Part shown: positions 46,661 to 54,921 of the stretch, piece after piece
How the letters are laid out: each line of letters opens with the position of its first letter
Numbering within the stretch: position 1 is the first letter of the stretch
DNA from: Candidatus Latescibacterota bacterium
GTDB taxonomy: Bacteria; JAAXHH01
NCBI GenBank assembly: GCA_022823465.1
Contig: JAJEHX010000005.1
Location: forward strand, 62,001-126,000
DNA: 64,000 bases
Direction: 5' to 3'
The notes under the pieces: generated by a model
Database searches by the model: none
Seen by the model: the letters and a program-made list of their open reading frames with translations, nothing else
What the model was told of the DNA's origin: nothing
Translations under genes and position numbers: made by a program

Positions 46661-47842
46661 ATGGCCGCGATAGGAACACCGTTATCTCCTTCGTCGACCC
46701 GGGTGCTGATGTGCGGCTCGGGCGAGTTGGGCAAGGAAGTGGTCATCGAGTTTCAACGTCTCGGCGTCGAAGTCGTCGCCGTGGACCGCTACTCCGACGC
46801 ACCGGCCATGCAGGTGGCCCACCGTTCCCACGTCGTGAATATGCTGGACCGTTCCGCCCTGCGCGCGGTGATCGAGCGGGAAAGCCCGGATCTCGTGGTA
46901 CCCGAAATAGAAGCTATCGCCACCGACGCCCTGGTGGACCTGGAAACGGAAGGCTTCAACGTCGTCCCCACCGCTCGGGCCGTCCAGCTTACCATGAACC
47001 GCGAAGGGATACGCAGGCTGGCCGCGGAGGAACTCGGCCTGCCCACGTCGCCCTATCGCTTTGCCGAGACGCGCGAAGCATACGGACGCGCCGTGGGTGA
47101 GATCGGACTGCCCTGCGTGATCAAGCCCGTCATGAGCTCTTCCGGCAAGGGCCAGAGTACGGTGCACGATGAATCGGAAGTAGAAAGCGCCTGGCAGCGG
47201 GCGCACGACGAGGCCCGCGGCGAGGCGGGCAAGGTGATCGTCGAGGGATTTGTCGAATTCGACTACGAAATTACCCTGCTGACCGTCCGGCACGTGGGGG
47301 GAACGGGTTTCTGCCAGCCGATCGGCCACGAACAGATCGCCGGGGACTACCGGTATTCCTGGCAGCCCCAGCCCATGAGCGAGCGGGCGTGGGAGCGCGC
47401 CAGGGAGGTTGCCGATTCGGTAACCTCCGCCCTGGGCGGCCGCGGGGTTTTCGGCGTTGAACTGTTCGTAAAGGGCGACGAGGTGATCTTCAGCGAAGTC
47501 TCGCCCCGCCCCCACGACACGGGCATGGTTACACTCATTTCGCAGGACCTGTCCGAATTCGCCCTCCACGCGCGGGCCGTACTGGGACTCCCGGTCCCCG
47601 GGATCCGCCAGCACGGCCCTTCCGCCTCGGCGGCACTCGTGGTGGAGGGCCAGTCCAGTCAAATGCGGTTCGGCAATCTCGACGCAGCCCTCGCCCAGCC
47701 GGACACCGGCCTGTTCCTGTTCGGCAAACCCGAGGTGTCCGGTCACCGGCGTCTCGGGGTCGCCGTTGCCCGTGGTCCCGACATCGACTCGGCCCGCGCT
47801 AAGGCAACCCGGGTCATGGAGGCCGTGCGCGTCGAACTGTAG
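46661..47842 (+). CDS. purT: Formate-dependent phosphoribosylglycinamide formyltransferase PurT
   Basis: A 393-residue ATP-grasp enzyme that formylates GAR with formate and ATP in purine synthesis. Motifs include [48 protein letters not shown] and [22 protein letters not shown]. The length is typical. AAGGA precedes the ATG at 46661. The stop codon sits in the first copy of a 15-bp tandem repeat (47828-47878). Its transcription may continue from the pnt operon. Confidence 0.96.
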   Translation: MAAIGTPLSPSSTRVLMCGSGELGKEVVIEFQRLGVEVVAVDRYSDAPAMQVAHRSHVVNMLDRSALRAVIERESPDLVVPEIEAIATDALVDLETEGFNVVPTARAVQLTMNREGIRRLAAEELGLPTSPYRFAETREAYGRAVGEIGLPCVIKPVMSSSGKGQSTVHDESEVESAWQRAHDEARGEAGKVIVEGFVEFDYEITLLTVRHVGGTGFCQPIGHEQIAGDYRYSWQPQPMSERAWERAREVADSVTSALGGRGVFGVELFVKGDEVIFSEVSPRPHDTGMVTLISQDLSEFALHARAVLGLPVPGIRQHGPSASAALVVEGQSSQMRFGNLDAALAQPDTGLFLFGKPEVSGHRRLGVAVARGPDIDSARAKATRVMEAVRVEL

Positions 47843-47878
47843 CGCGTCGACCTGTAGCGTCGACCTGTAGCGCGTCGG
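47828..47878. repeat. 15-bp tandem repeat spanning the purT stop codon
   Basis: CGCGTCGAACTGTAG (47828-47842, the end of purT), CGCGTCGACCTGTAG (47843-47857) and CGTCGACCTGTAG (47858-47870) are consecutive, with a final partial CGCGTCGG. The stop-proximal segment of purT has thus been tandemly copied. Confidence 0.85.
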
Positions 47879-47898
47879 CGGACCAGGAGATGGACAGG

Positions 47899-47943
47899 AA
47901 GGCCGCCACCGAAAGACCGACGTCGAAAGGCCGCCATCGAAAG
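47899..47943. repeat. 17-bp direct repeat upstream of the PhyH gene at 47984
   Basis: AAGGCCGCCACCGAAAG (47899-47915) recurs as AAGGCCGCCATCGAAAG (47927-47943), with one difference and a 28-bp period. It lies 21 bases after the purT stop repeat. Confidence 0.75.
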
Positions 47944-47983
47944 GCAGTCACCAGCGCCGCCTGCAACGCCGGCGACAGGAGAG

Positions 47984-48844
47984 ATGATGCAATCGCAGAA
48001 CAAACAGGAGATCATCGTAGACGACCGGGACTGGCACGCCCTGACCCGGGGCGAGCGTATCCGGATGATCGAGGAAGAGGGCTATCTCATCATTCCGGAC
48101 TGGATCCCCCCCGACTACCTGGCCGAACTGAAAACGGAGAGCGAGAAACTCGAAACGGTCGGTCGGGATTACAGCGAAAAACAGCGGGGCTGCCGGGACC
48201 CCCACCTCTTGAGCCGTAAACTGGCCGAACTCATCGCCTACGAACCCACGGTGAGTTTCCTGGAGGAATTGTTCGGCGACCGCCTCGTTTTCATACACTA
48301 TACCTACGACCGCTCCGAGCCTGGAACGCCGGGTATCAGTCTCCATACCGACGGACAGCCCTACGGATCGAAGATATTCGGATACGAGGGGAGCTGTCCC
48401 GTCACCGTCCGGGTCCTCTACTACCTCGACGACCTGACGCTGGACGTATCGCCCTTCCGGGTCGTTCCCAAGTCCCATCTCTGCATGCACGCGGACGCCC
48501 ACCCGTACAAAAGATACGATCGTCATCCCGAGGAGGTGGTCGTGCCCTGCACCGCGGGATCGGCCCTGTTCCTGAACCACCGTACGTTTCACGGCACCCT
48601 GCCCAATACGGGAAACCGCTCCCGGGCCATGCTGGCTGTGGCTTACCGTCCGGCCTGGGCCGGGCCCATCGTCGACGTGGCGCCGCGGGACCCTGCGGAC
48701 GTGGAACGTATGCCTGATTCCGTCCGGCCCTTCCTGGGCGATCCAAGCGCGCGCACGTACGAGTTCGGCGTCGGTAACAAACCGGAAGGGATGACGGACG
48801 AAGCGCCCGGCATGAACCCGAGCCGGTGGGACCGGCGAGTTTAG
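47984..48844 (+). CDS. Phytanoyl-CoA dioxygenase (PhyH)-family oxygenase
   Basis: A 286-residue Fe(II)/2-oxoglutarate oxygenase. The iron ligands are HTD in ISLHTDGQPYG and the distal His in RTFHGTLPNTGNRSRAML; the following Arg is suited to 2-oxoglutarate. It begins at ATG 47984 (or 47987) with ACAGGAGAG just upstream. It is a different subgroup from the other two PhyH proteins of the window; for instance, it has a long N-terminal region with EEEGYLIIPDWIPPDYLAEL. Substrate unknown. The ThuA gene follows after 115 bases. Confidence 0.9.
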   Translation: MMQSQNKQEIIVDDRDWHALTRGERIRMIEEEGYLIIPDWIPPDYLAELKTESEKLETVGRDYSEKQRGCRDPHLLSRKLAELIAYEPTVSFLEELFGDRLVFIHYTYDRSEPGTPGISLHTDGQPYGSKIFGYEGSCPVTVRVLYYLDDLTLDVSPFRVVPKSHLCMHADAHPYKRYDRHPEEVVVPCTAGSALFLNHRTFHGTLPNTGNRSRAMLAVAYRPAWAGPIVDVAPRDPADVERMPDSVRPFLGDPSARTYEFGVGNKPEGMTDEAPGMNPSRWDRRV

Positions 48845-48959
48845 TCCGGCCTGTAGATACCGGGCGAGGAACAGATTAGCTGCTGAACAACGATACCCTT
48901 ATCCATAAAAGTCCATGATCAAGAGCGCATAATCGATATACACCTACAGGAGATTCCAC

Positions 48960-49604
48960 ATGCCGAAGGCCCTATTCGTCTGGGGTGGATGGGAAGGACA
49001 CGAACCCAGGCAGTCCCAGGATATCTTCATCCCGCTGCTCGAGGCGGAAGGATACGAAATCACGCAGCATGACACGCTCGACGCCTACCTGGATGCCGAA
49101 GCCATGCCGACGTACGATCTTATCGTGCAGACCGTGACCATGAGCACGATCACCGGCGCCCAGGAAAAGGCGCTCCTCGACACGGTGGCCGCCGGGGCCG
49201 GCTTCGGCGGCTGGCACGGCGGACAGGCGGACGCCTTCCGCAACAACACCAACTACCAGTACATGGTGGGCGGACAGTGGGTGTCTCATCCGGGAGGGAT
49301 TATCGATTACGAGGTGAATATCATCGATCATGACGACCCCATCACGGCCGGATTGAACGACTTCGCCATGCGCTCGGAGCAATATTACATGCACGTGGAC
49401 CCTTCCAACCAGGTGCTCGCCACCACCACCTTCAGCGGAGATCACGATCCCTGGATCGATGGCACGGTGATGCCCGCGGCCTGGAAGCGTTCGTGGGGCG
49501 GGGGCAAGGTCTTCCACTGCACGCTGGGACACGTGGCAGCCGATTTCGACGTGCCGGAAGCACGGGAAATCGTCCGGCGCGGACTGATCTGGTGCACCCG
49601 CTGA
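48960..49604 (+). CDS. ThuA-like domain protein
   Basis: A 214-residue protein of the ThuA (class I glutamine amidotransferase-like) superfamily, often found with sugar or cyclitol catabolism. It starts [19 protein letters not shown] and has the family pattern [32 protein letters not shown] and [15 protein letters not shown]. The catalytic cysteine of true amidotransferases is absent, as usual for ThuA. It begins after an intergenic region with CAGGAGA before the ATG. Its role here is unknown. Confidence 0.9.
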   Translation: MPKALFVWGGWEGHEPRQSQDIFIPLLEAEGYEITQHDTLDAYLDAEAMPTYDLIVQTVTMSTITGAQEKALLDTVAAGAGFGGWHGGQADAFRNNTNYQYMVGGQWVSHPGGIIDYEVNIIDHDDPITAGLNDFAMRSEQYYMHVDPSNQVLATTTFSGDHDPWIDGTVMPAAWKRSWGGGKVFHCTLGHVAADFDVPEAREIVRRGLIWCTR

Positions 49605-49612
49605 TTTTATTC

Positions 49613-49641
49613 TTTACTTTGTTGACCTAGATAGATATATT
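49613..49641 (+). promoter_or_regulatory. Candidate promoter of the peroxiredoxin gene
   Basis: TTTACT (49613-49618), 17 bases, TATATT (49636-49641). It lies in a locally AT-rich stretch right after the ThuA stop and gives a leader of about 70 bases. Confidence 0.4.
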
Positions 49642-49719
49642 ATCGAAGCTGACGGATGGTCAGGCCACTGGTCACAAACCACAACTTACTATATTTCAAG
49701 CACTTGCAGGAGGATTGTC

Positions 49720-50352
49720 ATGGCGTTACGTTTAATGGACGAAGCCCCGGATTTCACGGCTGAAACCACCGAGGGAACGATTCGTTTTCACGAATGGCTC
49801 GGGGACGGTTGGGGCATTCTCTTTTCCCATCCCGCGGATTACACGCCGGTCTGCACCACCGAACTGGGCTACATGGCCAACATCTCCCACGAATTCGCTA
49901 AGCGGAATGTCAAGATTCTCGCCATCAGCGTGGACCCCCTCGATTCCCACCGCGGCTGGATCAGCGATATCAACGAGACGCAGAACGCGAACGTGAGCTA
50001 CCCGCTGATCGCGGACCCCGATGAGGAAGTCGCCCAGCTGTACGACATGATCCATCCGAACGCCAACGACAAAATGACCGTGCGGTCGGTCTTTGTCATC
50101 GGTCCGGACAAGAAGATCAAGCTGATGCTGACCTACCCCGCTTCCACGGGCCGGAATTTCGACGAGATCCTGCGTGTCGTGGACTCCCTGCAGTTGACGG
50201 CCGTTCACAAGCTCGCCACGCCGGTGAACTGGAACAGCGGCGAAGACTGCATCATCGTGCCGGCAGTCACGGACGAAGAAGCCGACCAGACCTTCTCCGA
50301 CATCCGCCGCGTGAAGCCCTACCTGCGTTACGTGAAGCAGCCCCAGGGCTGA
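49720..50352 (+). CDS. 1-Cys peroxiredoxin (Prx6 type)
   Basis: A 210-residue thiol peroxidase that reduces hydrogen peroxide and alkyl peroxides. The peroxidatic cysteine is in PADYTPVCTTELG. The conserved Arg and the C-terminal Prx6 extension (VHKLATPVNWNSGEDCIIVPAVTDEEA) place it in the 1-Cys/Prx6 group. GCAGGAGG precedes the ATG. A hairpin terminator follows at 50388-50418. Confidence 0.95.
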   Translation: MALRLMDEAPDFTAETTEGTIRFHEWLGDGWGILFSHPADYTPVCTTELGYMANISHEFAKRNVKILAISVDPLDSHRGWISDINETQNANVSYPLIADPDEEVAQLYDMIHPNANDKMTVRSVFVIGPDKKIKLMLTYPASTGRNFDEILRVVDSLQLTAVHKLATPVNWNSGEDCIIVPAVTDEEADQTFSDIRRVKPYLRYVKQPQG

Positions 50353-50387
50353 CCTGCAGTAGTTCCATCCGTTGATTCGACTGACTT

Positions 50388-50418
50388 AGGGGGCGCCTGT
50401 CCGGGCGCCCTCTTTGCG
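50388..50418 (+). terminator. Intrinsic terminator after the peroxiredoxin gene
   Basis: A stem of GGGCGCC / GGCGCCC (extendable by two to three further pairs with the flanking AGG and TCT) is followed by a T-rich TCTTTGCGTTT. It lies 35 bases after the gene end. Confidence 0.65.
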
Positions 50419-50575
50419 TTTGTCACGTAGCTGAAGTCCAATACCAGGTTGCCTTCCACGTTCCCGGATCATGGAAGCAATTTTCGGACTGCAGGCGTTG
50501 ACACCCTACGGACCCACCTCGCTATCCGTTTTTCCAACCCGCCGGCAGGAATTTTCCAATTCGTCGAAATATGTG

Positions 50576-50604
50576 TTGACTCCAGGAATCGTTCGGCGTA
50601 ACAT
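50576..50604 (+). promoter_or_regulatory. Predicted sigma70 promoter of the SPFH/RHH pair
   Basis: TTGACT (50576-50581), 17 bases, TAACAT (50599-50604). The start point falls inside the palindrome at 50603-50623, about 40 bases before the SPFH ATG. Confidence 0.6.
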
Positions 50605-50623
50605 GATATCATATTAATATCAT
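50603..50623. promoter_or_regulatory. AT-rich inverted repeat at the SPFH promoter, candidate operator
   Basis: ATGATAT (50603-50609) and ATATCAT (50617-50623) form a perfect inverted repeat around 7 bases. ATATCAT also appears at 50606-50612, giving a direct repeat spaced 11 bp. The stretch is strikingly AT-rich in a GC-rich region and covers the predicted start point. It could be the binding site of the ribbon-helix-helix protein at 51686. Confidence 0.55.
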
Positions 50624-50653
50624 AATGTTATTATCGTTCGCCGAGGAGAAGCA

Positions 50654-51556
50654 ATGATAGCGGAAATACACCCTTTGAAAGTCAACGGCTGGAAAGCGCT
50701 GATCGGGCTGATCATCCTGTTCCCGGTCACGCTGGCCGTGATGGATTTGATGATTACATTCAATCCGCCTGTGCTGGAAAACGAGATGAGTGTCCGGGAC
50801 GTGCTCCTTCTCGTGTTGTTTTTTCTGCCGGCTTTGGCCATCCTGCTTTTCTCGTTCAAGGGATTCTTCACCCTGGAGCCTAATGAAGCCACGGTGCTTA
50901 CGCTGTTCGGCAAGTATACGGGGACGGTCAGGCACCAGGGGTTCTGGTGGGTGAATCCCCTCAACAGCAAGAGGAGCATCTCGCTTAGAGCCAGGAATTT
51001 CGACAGCGAGCGACTGAAGGTAAACGACAAGAACGGCAACCCGATCGAGATTTCGGCCGTCGTGGTCTGGCGCGTGGAAGATACGGCCCAGGCAAGTTTC
51101 GAGGTGGACGATTTTGTCGAATACATTCAGGTACAGTCCGAATCGGCCATCCGCCATCTGGCCACCAGCTACCCCTATGATCTGACCGAGGGGGAGACCG
51201 CCAGTCTGAGGTCATCCATCGATGAGGTGTCCGAAGCGCTCGGCAACGAAATACAGGAACGGGTCGGCGCGGCCGGGGTTTCGGTATCGGAAGCACGGAT
51301 CAATCACCTGGCCTACGCCCCGGAAATCGCGCAGGTGATGCTGCAGCGGCAACAGGCCGATGCCATCATCGCCGCCCGCCAGAAGATCGTGGACGGCGCG
51401 GTGGGCATGGTGGAGATGGCCCTTGAAAGGTTGAAGGAGCAACATGTGGTCGACCTGGACGAAGAACGCAAGGCCGCCATGGTGAGCAATCTCCTCACGG
51501 TGCTCTGCAGCGAATCGTCCACGCAGCCAATCGTCAATACCGGTTCGCTGTACTGA
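50654..51556 (+). CDS. SPFH-domain (band 7/stomatin-like) membrane protein
   Basis: A 300-residue membrane-anchored SPFH protein. Two hydrophobic segments occupy residues ~15-75 ([19 protein letters not shown] and [17 protein letters not shown]), then the SPFH domain ([47 protein letters not shown]). A helical region follows with [31 protein letters not shown] proteins form ring-like membrane scaffolds. GAGGAGA precedes the ATG. A ribbon-helix-helix gene follows. Confidence 0.93.
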   Translation: MIAEIHPLKVNGWKALIGLIILFPVTLAVMDLMITFNPPVLENEMSVRDVLLLVLFFLPALAILLFSFKGFFTLEPNEATVLTLFGKYTGTVRHQGFWWVNPLNSKRSISLRARNFDSERLKVNDKNGNPIEISAVVVWRVEDTAQASFEVDDFVEYIQVQSESAIRHLATSYPYDLTEGETASLRSSIDEVSEALGNEIQERVGAAGVSVSEARINHLAYAPEIAQVMLQRQQADAIIAARQKIVDGAVGMVEMALERLKEQHVVDLDEERKAAMVSNLLTVLCSESSTQPIVNTGSLY

Positions 51557-51685
51557 CGGGATCGACCGCCGACTCAAACGGTCGAAGCCCGGGTATCTGA
51601 CACGCGCATTGGTGCACGTCCGGTTTTCGATGGCGGCGTACAGCGTCAGGGGAAGTTGACGCGGGACTTCAGGGAACTTACTATC

Positions 51686-51853
51686 GTGCCGGACAAGAAG
51701 AAATCCCTGCTGCTGCGCATCAACACCGAGCTCTGGAATGACCTCAATACCTGGGCGAAGGATGAATTGCGTAGCGTGAACGCGCAGATAGAGTATATTT
51801 TGCGGGCGGAAGTGCACAAACGGAAGAAGAGACGCCGCAGCGAGGAAGATTGA
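51686..51853 (+). CDS. Arc-like ribbon-helix-helix protein
   Basis: A 55-residue basic protein with an N-terminal [21 protein letters not shown] and a C-terminal [11 protein letters not shown]. The pattern of a short beta strand and two helices fits the Arc/MetJ fold of small DNA-binding repressors. I chose GTG 51686 because it gives the natural [12 protein letters not shown] start and has AGGGA ten bases upstream; a TTG at 51656 is the alternative. SPFH genes are frequently paired with such a protein. No toxin gene is present, so a toxin-antitoxin role is unlikely. Confidence 0.75.
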   Translation: MPDKKKSLLLRINTELWNDLNTWAKDELRSVNAQIEYILRAEVHKRKKRRRSEED

Positions 51854-51959
51854 AGGGATCGAAACGTGTGCGGGTAAAATTGAAAACGCGCGGTCGGGCG
51901 CGGGAGGCTGTCATGGACGGCCGGTCAGCGGGTGTGCCTTTGACCCGGAGGACTTTTAA

Positions 51960-52820
51960 GTGGCGGTAGAGACGAATACAGAACTGGACCGGTTCGAAAC
52001 TACGGGTTACGTGATCCTGAAGGGGTTCTATCCCGACCGGGTCGTAGAGGCGGCCCGGGGCGCCGCGGAGGAACTCGTGGACGGCTTCGCGAAACGATTG
52101 ATGTCGGCGGGCAGGATCTCCCGCGATCACGCCGAAGCAGCGTTTGAGACGCGCCTGGCCCGGATCTGCGAAGATGCCCCCGAAGACGCGCCTCACATAT
52201 TTCGCAAGGAGCTTCACCTGGCGGGCATGTACGACGTGTTCTTCTATCCGCCCCTCCTCGATATCGTGGAGACGCTGCTGGGCGAGGAGCTTCGTCTCTA
52301 TCCCAACTACTCCATCCGTCCCAAGCTGCCCGATCACGCCCCCACGCTCGTCCTCTGGCACCAGGACGGGGGATACACCTTCAAGGTCCACCGCGACGGG
52401 GACCACAGCGCGGAAACGGTGGATGCCCTGCGCATGGTCAACGTCTGGTCTCCCCTGGTCCCCGCCCGCGAAGACAACGGCTGCATGCAATTCATTCCCG
52501 GCACCCACAGGATCGGAATGGCCCGGCACGAAGACCGCGAATTCTATCTCGAAATATCACAGGAGGACCTGGCCCCCTACGTCGACCAGGCCATTTCCAT
52601 CGAACTCGATCCGGGCGATCTCGTGCTCTTCCACAACATGCTCTACCACCAGGGGCTGCCCAATCGCACCGGCCAGGTGAGGTGGAGCATGGACTGGCGC
52701 TACCAGGACGCGCGGCAGTCCACGCTGCGCAGCACGCGGGGCCATCTTGCCCGCAGCCGCCTGCATCCCGGCAGTGTAGTGCGCAGCGCCGACGACTGGA
52801 CCCGGCTGGTTTTTCAGTAG
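51960..52820 (+). CDS. Phytanoyl-CoA dioxygenase (PhyH)-family oxygenase
   Basis: A 286-residue Fe(II)/2-oxoglutarate oxygenase. The iron ligands are HQD in VLWHQDGGYTF and the distal His in NMLYHQGLPNRTGQVRWSMDW. FIPGTHRIGMARHE is typical of the family. GTG 51960 is preceded by GGAGGACTTTTA. It is the third PhyH gene in the window, with a GMYDVFFYPPLLDIVETLLGEEL segment that differs from the others. Substrate unknown. It precedes the ABC exporter by 89 bases. Confidence 0.9.
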   Translation: MAVETNTELDRFETTGYVILKGFYPDRVVEAARGAAEELVDGFAKRLMSAGRISRDHAEAAFETRLARICEDAPEDAPHIFRKELHLAGMYDVFFYPPLLDIVETLLGEELRLYPNYSIRPKLPDHAPTLVLWHQDGGYTFKVHRDGDHSAETVDALRMVNVWSPLVPAREDNGCMQFIPGTHRIGMARHEDREFYLEISQEDLAPYVDQAISIELDPGDLVLFHNMLYHQGLPNRTGQVRWSMDWRYQDARQSTLRSTRGHLARSRLHPGSVVRSADDWTRLVFQ

Positions 52821-52909
52821 CGGTCCGGCCGCCGCGACTCCGCCCGGCGAGATCCCGCCTGACGGGATTCTGGCCGCCGCGGCCCTTCGCCTGTTTCAGG
52901 AATTACTTA

Positions 52910-54160
52910 TTGCTCCGTCTTTCAGATATACGTCTCGTCTTCTTCCGTGAACTCCGCGGCGCCCTGCGCGAACGTTCCATCGTCATCAACGTCGTGCTGG
53001 TCCCGCTGTTCATGTATCCGATCCTCCTGTGGCTGGCCTACACGGGACTGTCCTTCGTCATCGGCCAGACGGAGAACTTCACGGCCCGGGTCATGATCGC
53101 CGGCGATCTCGAGGCCGGCGCGGCGCTCGTCCGGAAAATCGAGGAGGCGGAACGCGTGACGCTTACCGACGTGGCGTCGCCTCGTGACGCGATTCGTGAC
53201 GGGCGGCTGGACCTCCTGGTTGAACTCGCCCCCCGGGACGGGGGCTACGGGGATGACTTCGAGGTCCGGTTTACCGGTGATACGTCCAAGGACCGGAGCC
53301 GGATCGCCATAGGCAGGGTCGAAGATCTGGTCACACGCCACCGGGCGGCTTACCTCGAGGCGGCCGGCCGGGACCGGGGACTGTCCGGTTCGGCCTACCA
53401 GATGATCTGGATCGAACGGGAGAACGTATCCTCGGGCCGGGACATGGGACGGTTCATTCTCGGCATGGCGGTACCCGTGCTGGTCATCATCATGGTGATC
53501 GTCGGCGGGATGTATCCCGCGCTGGACGCGACGGCGGGAGAGCGGGAGCGGTCCACCTGGGAGACGACGCTGACGGCGGCGACGGACCGCGTGAACGTGC
53601 TCGCGGGCAAGTACCTGTACGTGGCCGCCCTGTCCACGACGGCCGGCCTGCTGAATTTCGCGGCCATGAGCCTTTCCATGCGCACCCTCATGGCGCCGCT
53701 CCTGGGCGACCGCCTCCAGTCCGTGGCCTTTACGATCCCGTGGGCGGCCGTACCCCTGATCGTCGTCGTAACGATGCTGCTTGCACTGTTCGTATCGGCG
53801 TTGCTCATGATCGTGGCCAGTTTCGCCCGTACGTTCAAAGACGCCCAGTCCCTGGCGGGTCCCTTCGTTACCGTCATGGTCCTGGTACCCGCGGTCTTCA
53901 TGCAGTTTCCCGGCCTGGAACTCACGACGTGGCTCGCCTGCGTGCCCGTCATCAATGTCTGCCTGGTGTTCAGGGAAGCCATAGGCGGCATCTATCACTG
54001 GCCCCAGATCGGCCTGACCCTGCTGATGGAAGGCCTGTACATCTGGGTCGTATTGCGCATCGTCGCGGCGATCACCCGATACGAGGATATCATGACCGGC
54101 AGCTATGAAGGCGGTCTCACCGGATTCCTGAAACACCGGCTCCTGCGCCGTACCCCCTGA
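52910..54160 (+). CDS. Nat-type ABC-2 permease subunit
   Basis: A 416-residue membrane protein of the ABC-2/NatB group. After an N-terminal segment (SDIRLVFFRELRGALRERSIVINVVL) with one helix comes a large extracytoplasmic domain (about residues 50-180). A membrane part of about five helices follows (LGMAVPVLVIIMVIVGG, WAAVPLIVVVTMLLALFVSALL). GGMYPALDATAGERERSTWETTL is the coupling region typical of the family. I chose TTG 52910 because AGGA precedes it and no earlier start fits. It is followed by the ATPase gene. Confidence 0.85.
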   Translation: MLRLSDIRLVFFRELRGALRERSIVINVVLVPLFMYPILLWLAYTGLSFVIGQTENFTARVMIAGDLEAGAALVRKIEEAERVTLTDVASPRDAIRDGRLDLLVELAPRDGGYGDDFEVRFTGDTSKDRSRIAIGRVEDLVTRHRAAYLEAAGRDRGLSGSAYQMIWIERENVSSGRDMGRFILGMAVPVLVIIMVIVGGMYPALDATAGERERSTWETTLTAATDRVNVLAGKYLYVAALSTTAGLLNFAAMSLSMRTLMAPLLGDRLQSVAFTIPWAAVPLIVVVTMLLALFVSALLMIVASFARTFKDAQSLAGPFVTVMVLVPAVFMQFPGLELTTWLACVPVINVCLVFREAIGGIYHWPQIGLTLLMEGLYIWVVLRIVAAITRYEDIMTGSYEGGLTGFLKHRLLRRTP

Positions 54161-54174
54161 GAGGAAGAGCAACC

Positions 54175-54921
54175 GTGACCGATCCCGTGTACGTGAAGGA
54201 CCTGACCAAGACCTACTACGATGAATCCCGCGGTCCCGTGCACGCCGTGCGGCAGATCGACTTCGACTGCCGGCCCGGCGAGATTTTCGGGCTCCTGGGG
54301 GCGAACGGCGCCGGCAAGACCACCACCCTGCGCATGCTGACCACGATACTCAAGCCCACCGCCGGCACCGCGGAGATCATGGGATACGACGTGGCGGAGG
54401 AACCCGTGGAGGTGCGCAGGCGCCTGGGATTCTATTCGGCCACCACCGCGTTGTATCCGCGGCTTTCCGCCCGGGAAACCATCGAGTTCTTCGCGCGGAT
54501 CAACGGGTACCCCGCCTCCGGGACGCCCGCCAGGGTCGATGAGCTGATCGAACGATTCGGCATCGGGGACTATGCCCGCACCCGCATAGACAAACTCTCC
54601 AGCGGCATGAAGCAGAAAGTGGCCATCGCGCGGACCGTAGCCCACGATCCCCCGATCCTCGTCTTTGACGAGCCCACCGTCGGCCTGGACGTGCTAAACG
54701 CCCTGGAAATGCAGGCCATATTGACCGAGTTGAAAGCGCAGGGGAAGACCATCCTGTTCTCCACCCACATCATGAGCGAAGCGGAAAAACTATGCGACCG
54801 GATCGCCATCATCCACGAGGGGCGGATACTGGCGCACGGCACCCTGGAATCGCTTCGTGAACGAACCGGGGCCCACTATCTGGAAGACGTCTTCGTCTCC
54901 TGCATCAAAGAGGTCTCATGA
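54175..54921 (+). CDS. Nat-type ABC exporter ATPase
   Basis: A 248-residue ABC ATPase. Walker A is GANGAGKTTTLRM, the signature motif is KLSSGMKQKVAIA, Walker B is PPILVFDEPTVGLD and the switch His is in LFSTHIMSEAE. It is most like NatA and other drug/sodium/lipid exporter ATPases. The start is GTG 54175 with GAGGAAGAG upstream. It lies between two permease genes; the second overlaps its stop by four bases (54918-54921). The transported substrate is unknown. Confidence 0.95.
   Translation: MTDPVYVKDLTKTYYDESRGPVHAVRQIDFDCRPGEIFGLLGANGAGKTTTLRMLTTILKPTAGTAEIMGYDVAEEPVEVRRRLGFYSATTALYPRLSARETIEFFARINGYPASGTPARVDELIERFGIGDYARTRIDKLSSGMKQKVAIARTVAHDPPILVFDEPTVGLDVLNALEMQAILTELKAQGKTILFSTHIMSEAEKLCDRIAIIHEGRILAHGTLESLRERTGAHYLEDVFVSCIKEVS

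Larger units (their letters stand above)
50353..50653. other. Intergenic region, peroxiredoxin to SPFH gene
   Basis: 301 bases. It holds the peroxiredoxin terminator (50388-50418), an SPFH promoter (50576-50604) and an AT-rich palindrome (50603-50623). The stretch 50419-50575 shows nothing I can name. Confidence 0.5.

Noticed and set aside
51686-51853. Antitoxin of a toxin-antitoxin pair
   Set aside because: The RHH protein has no toxin gene beside it; the neighbours are an SPFH scaffold and a PhyH oxygenase.
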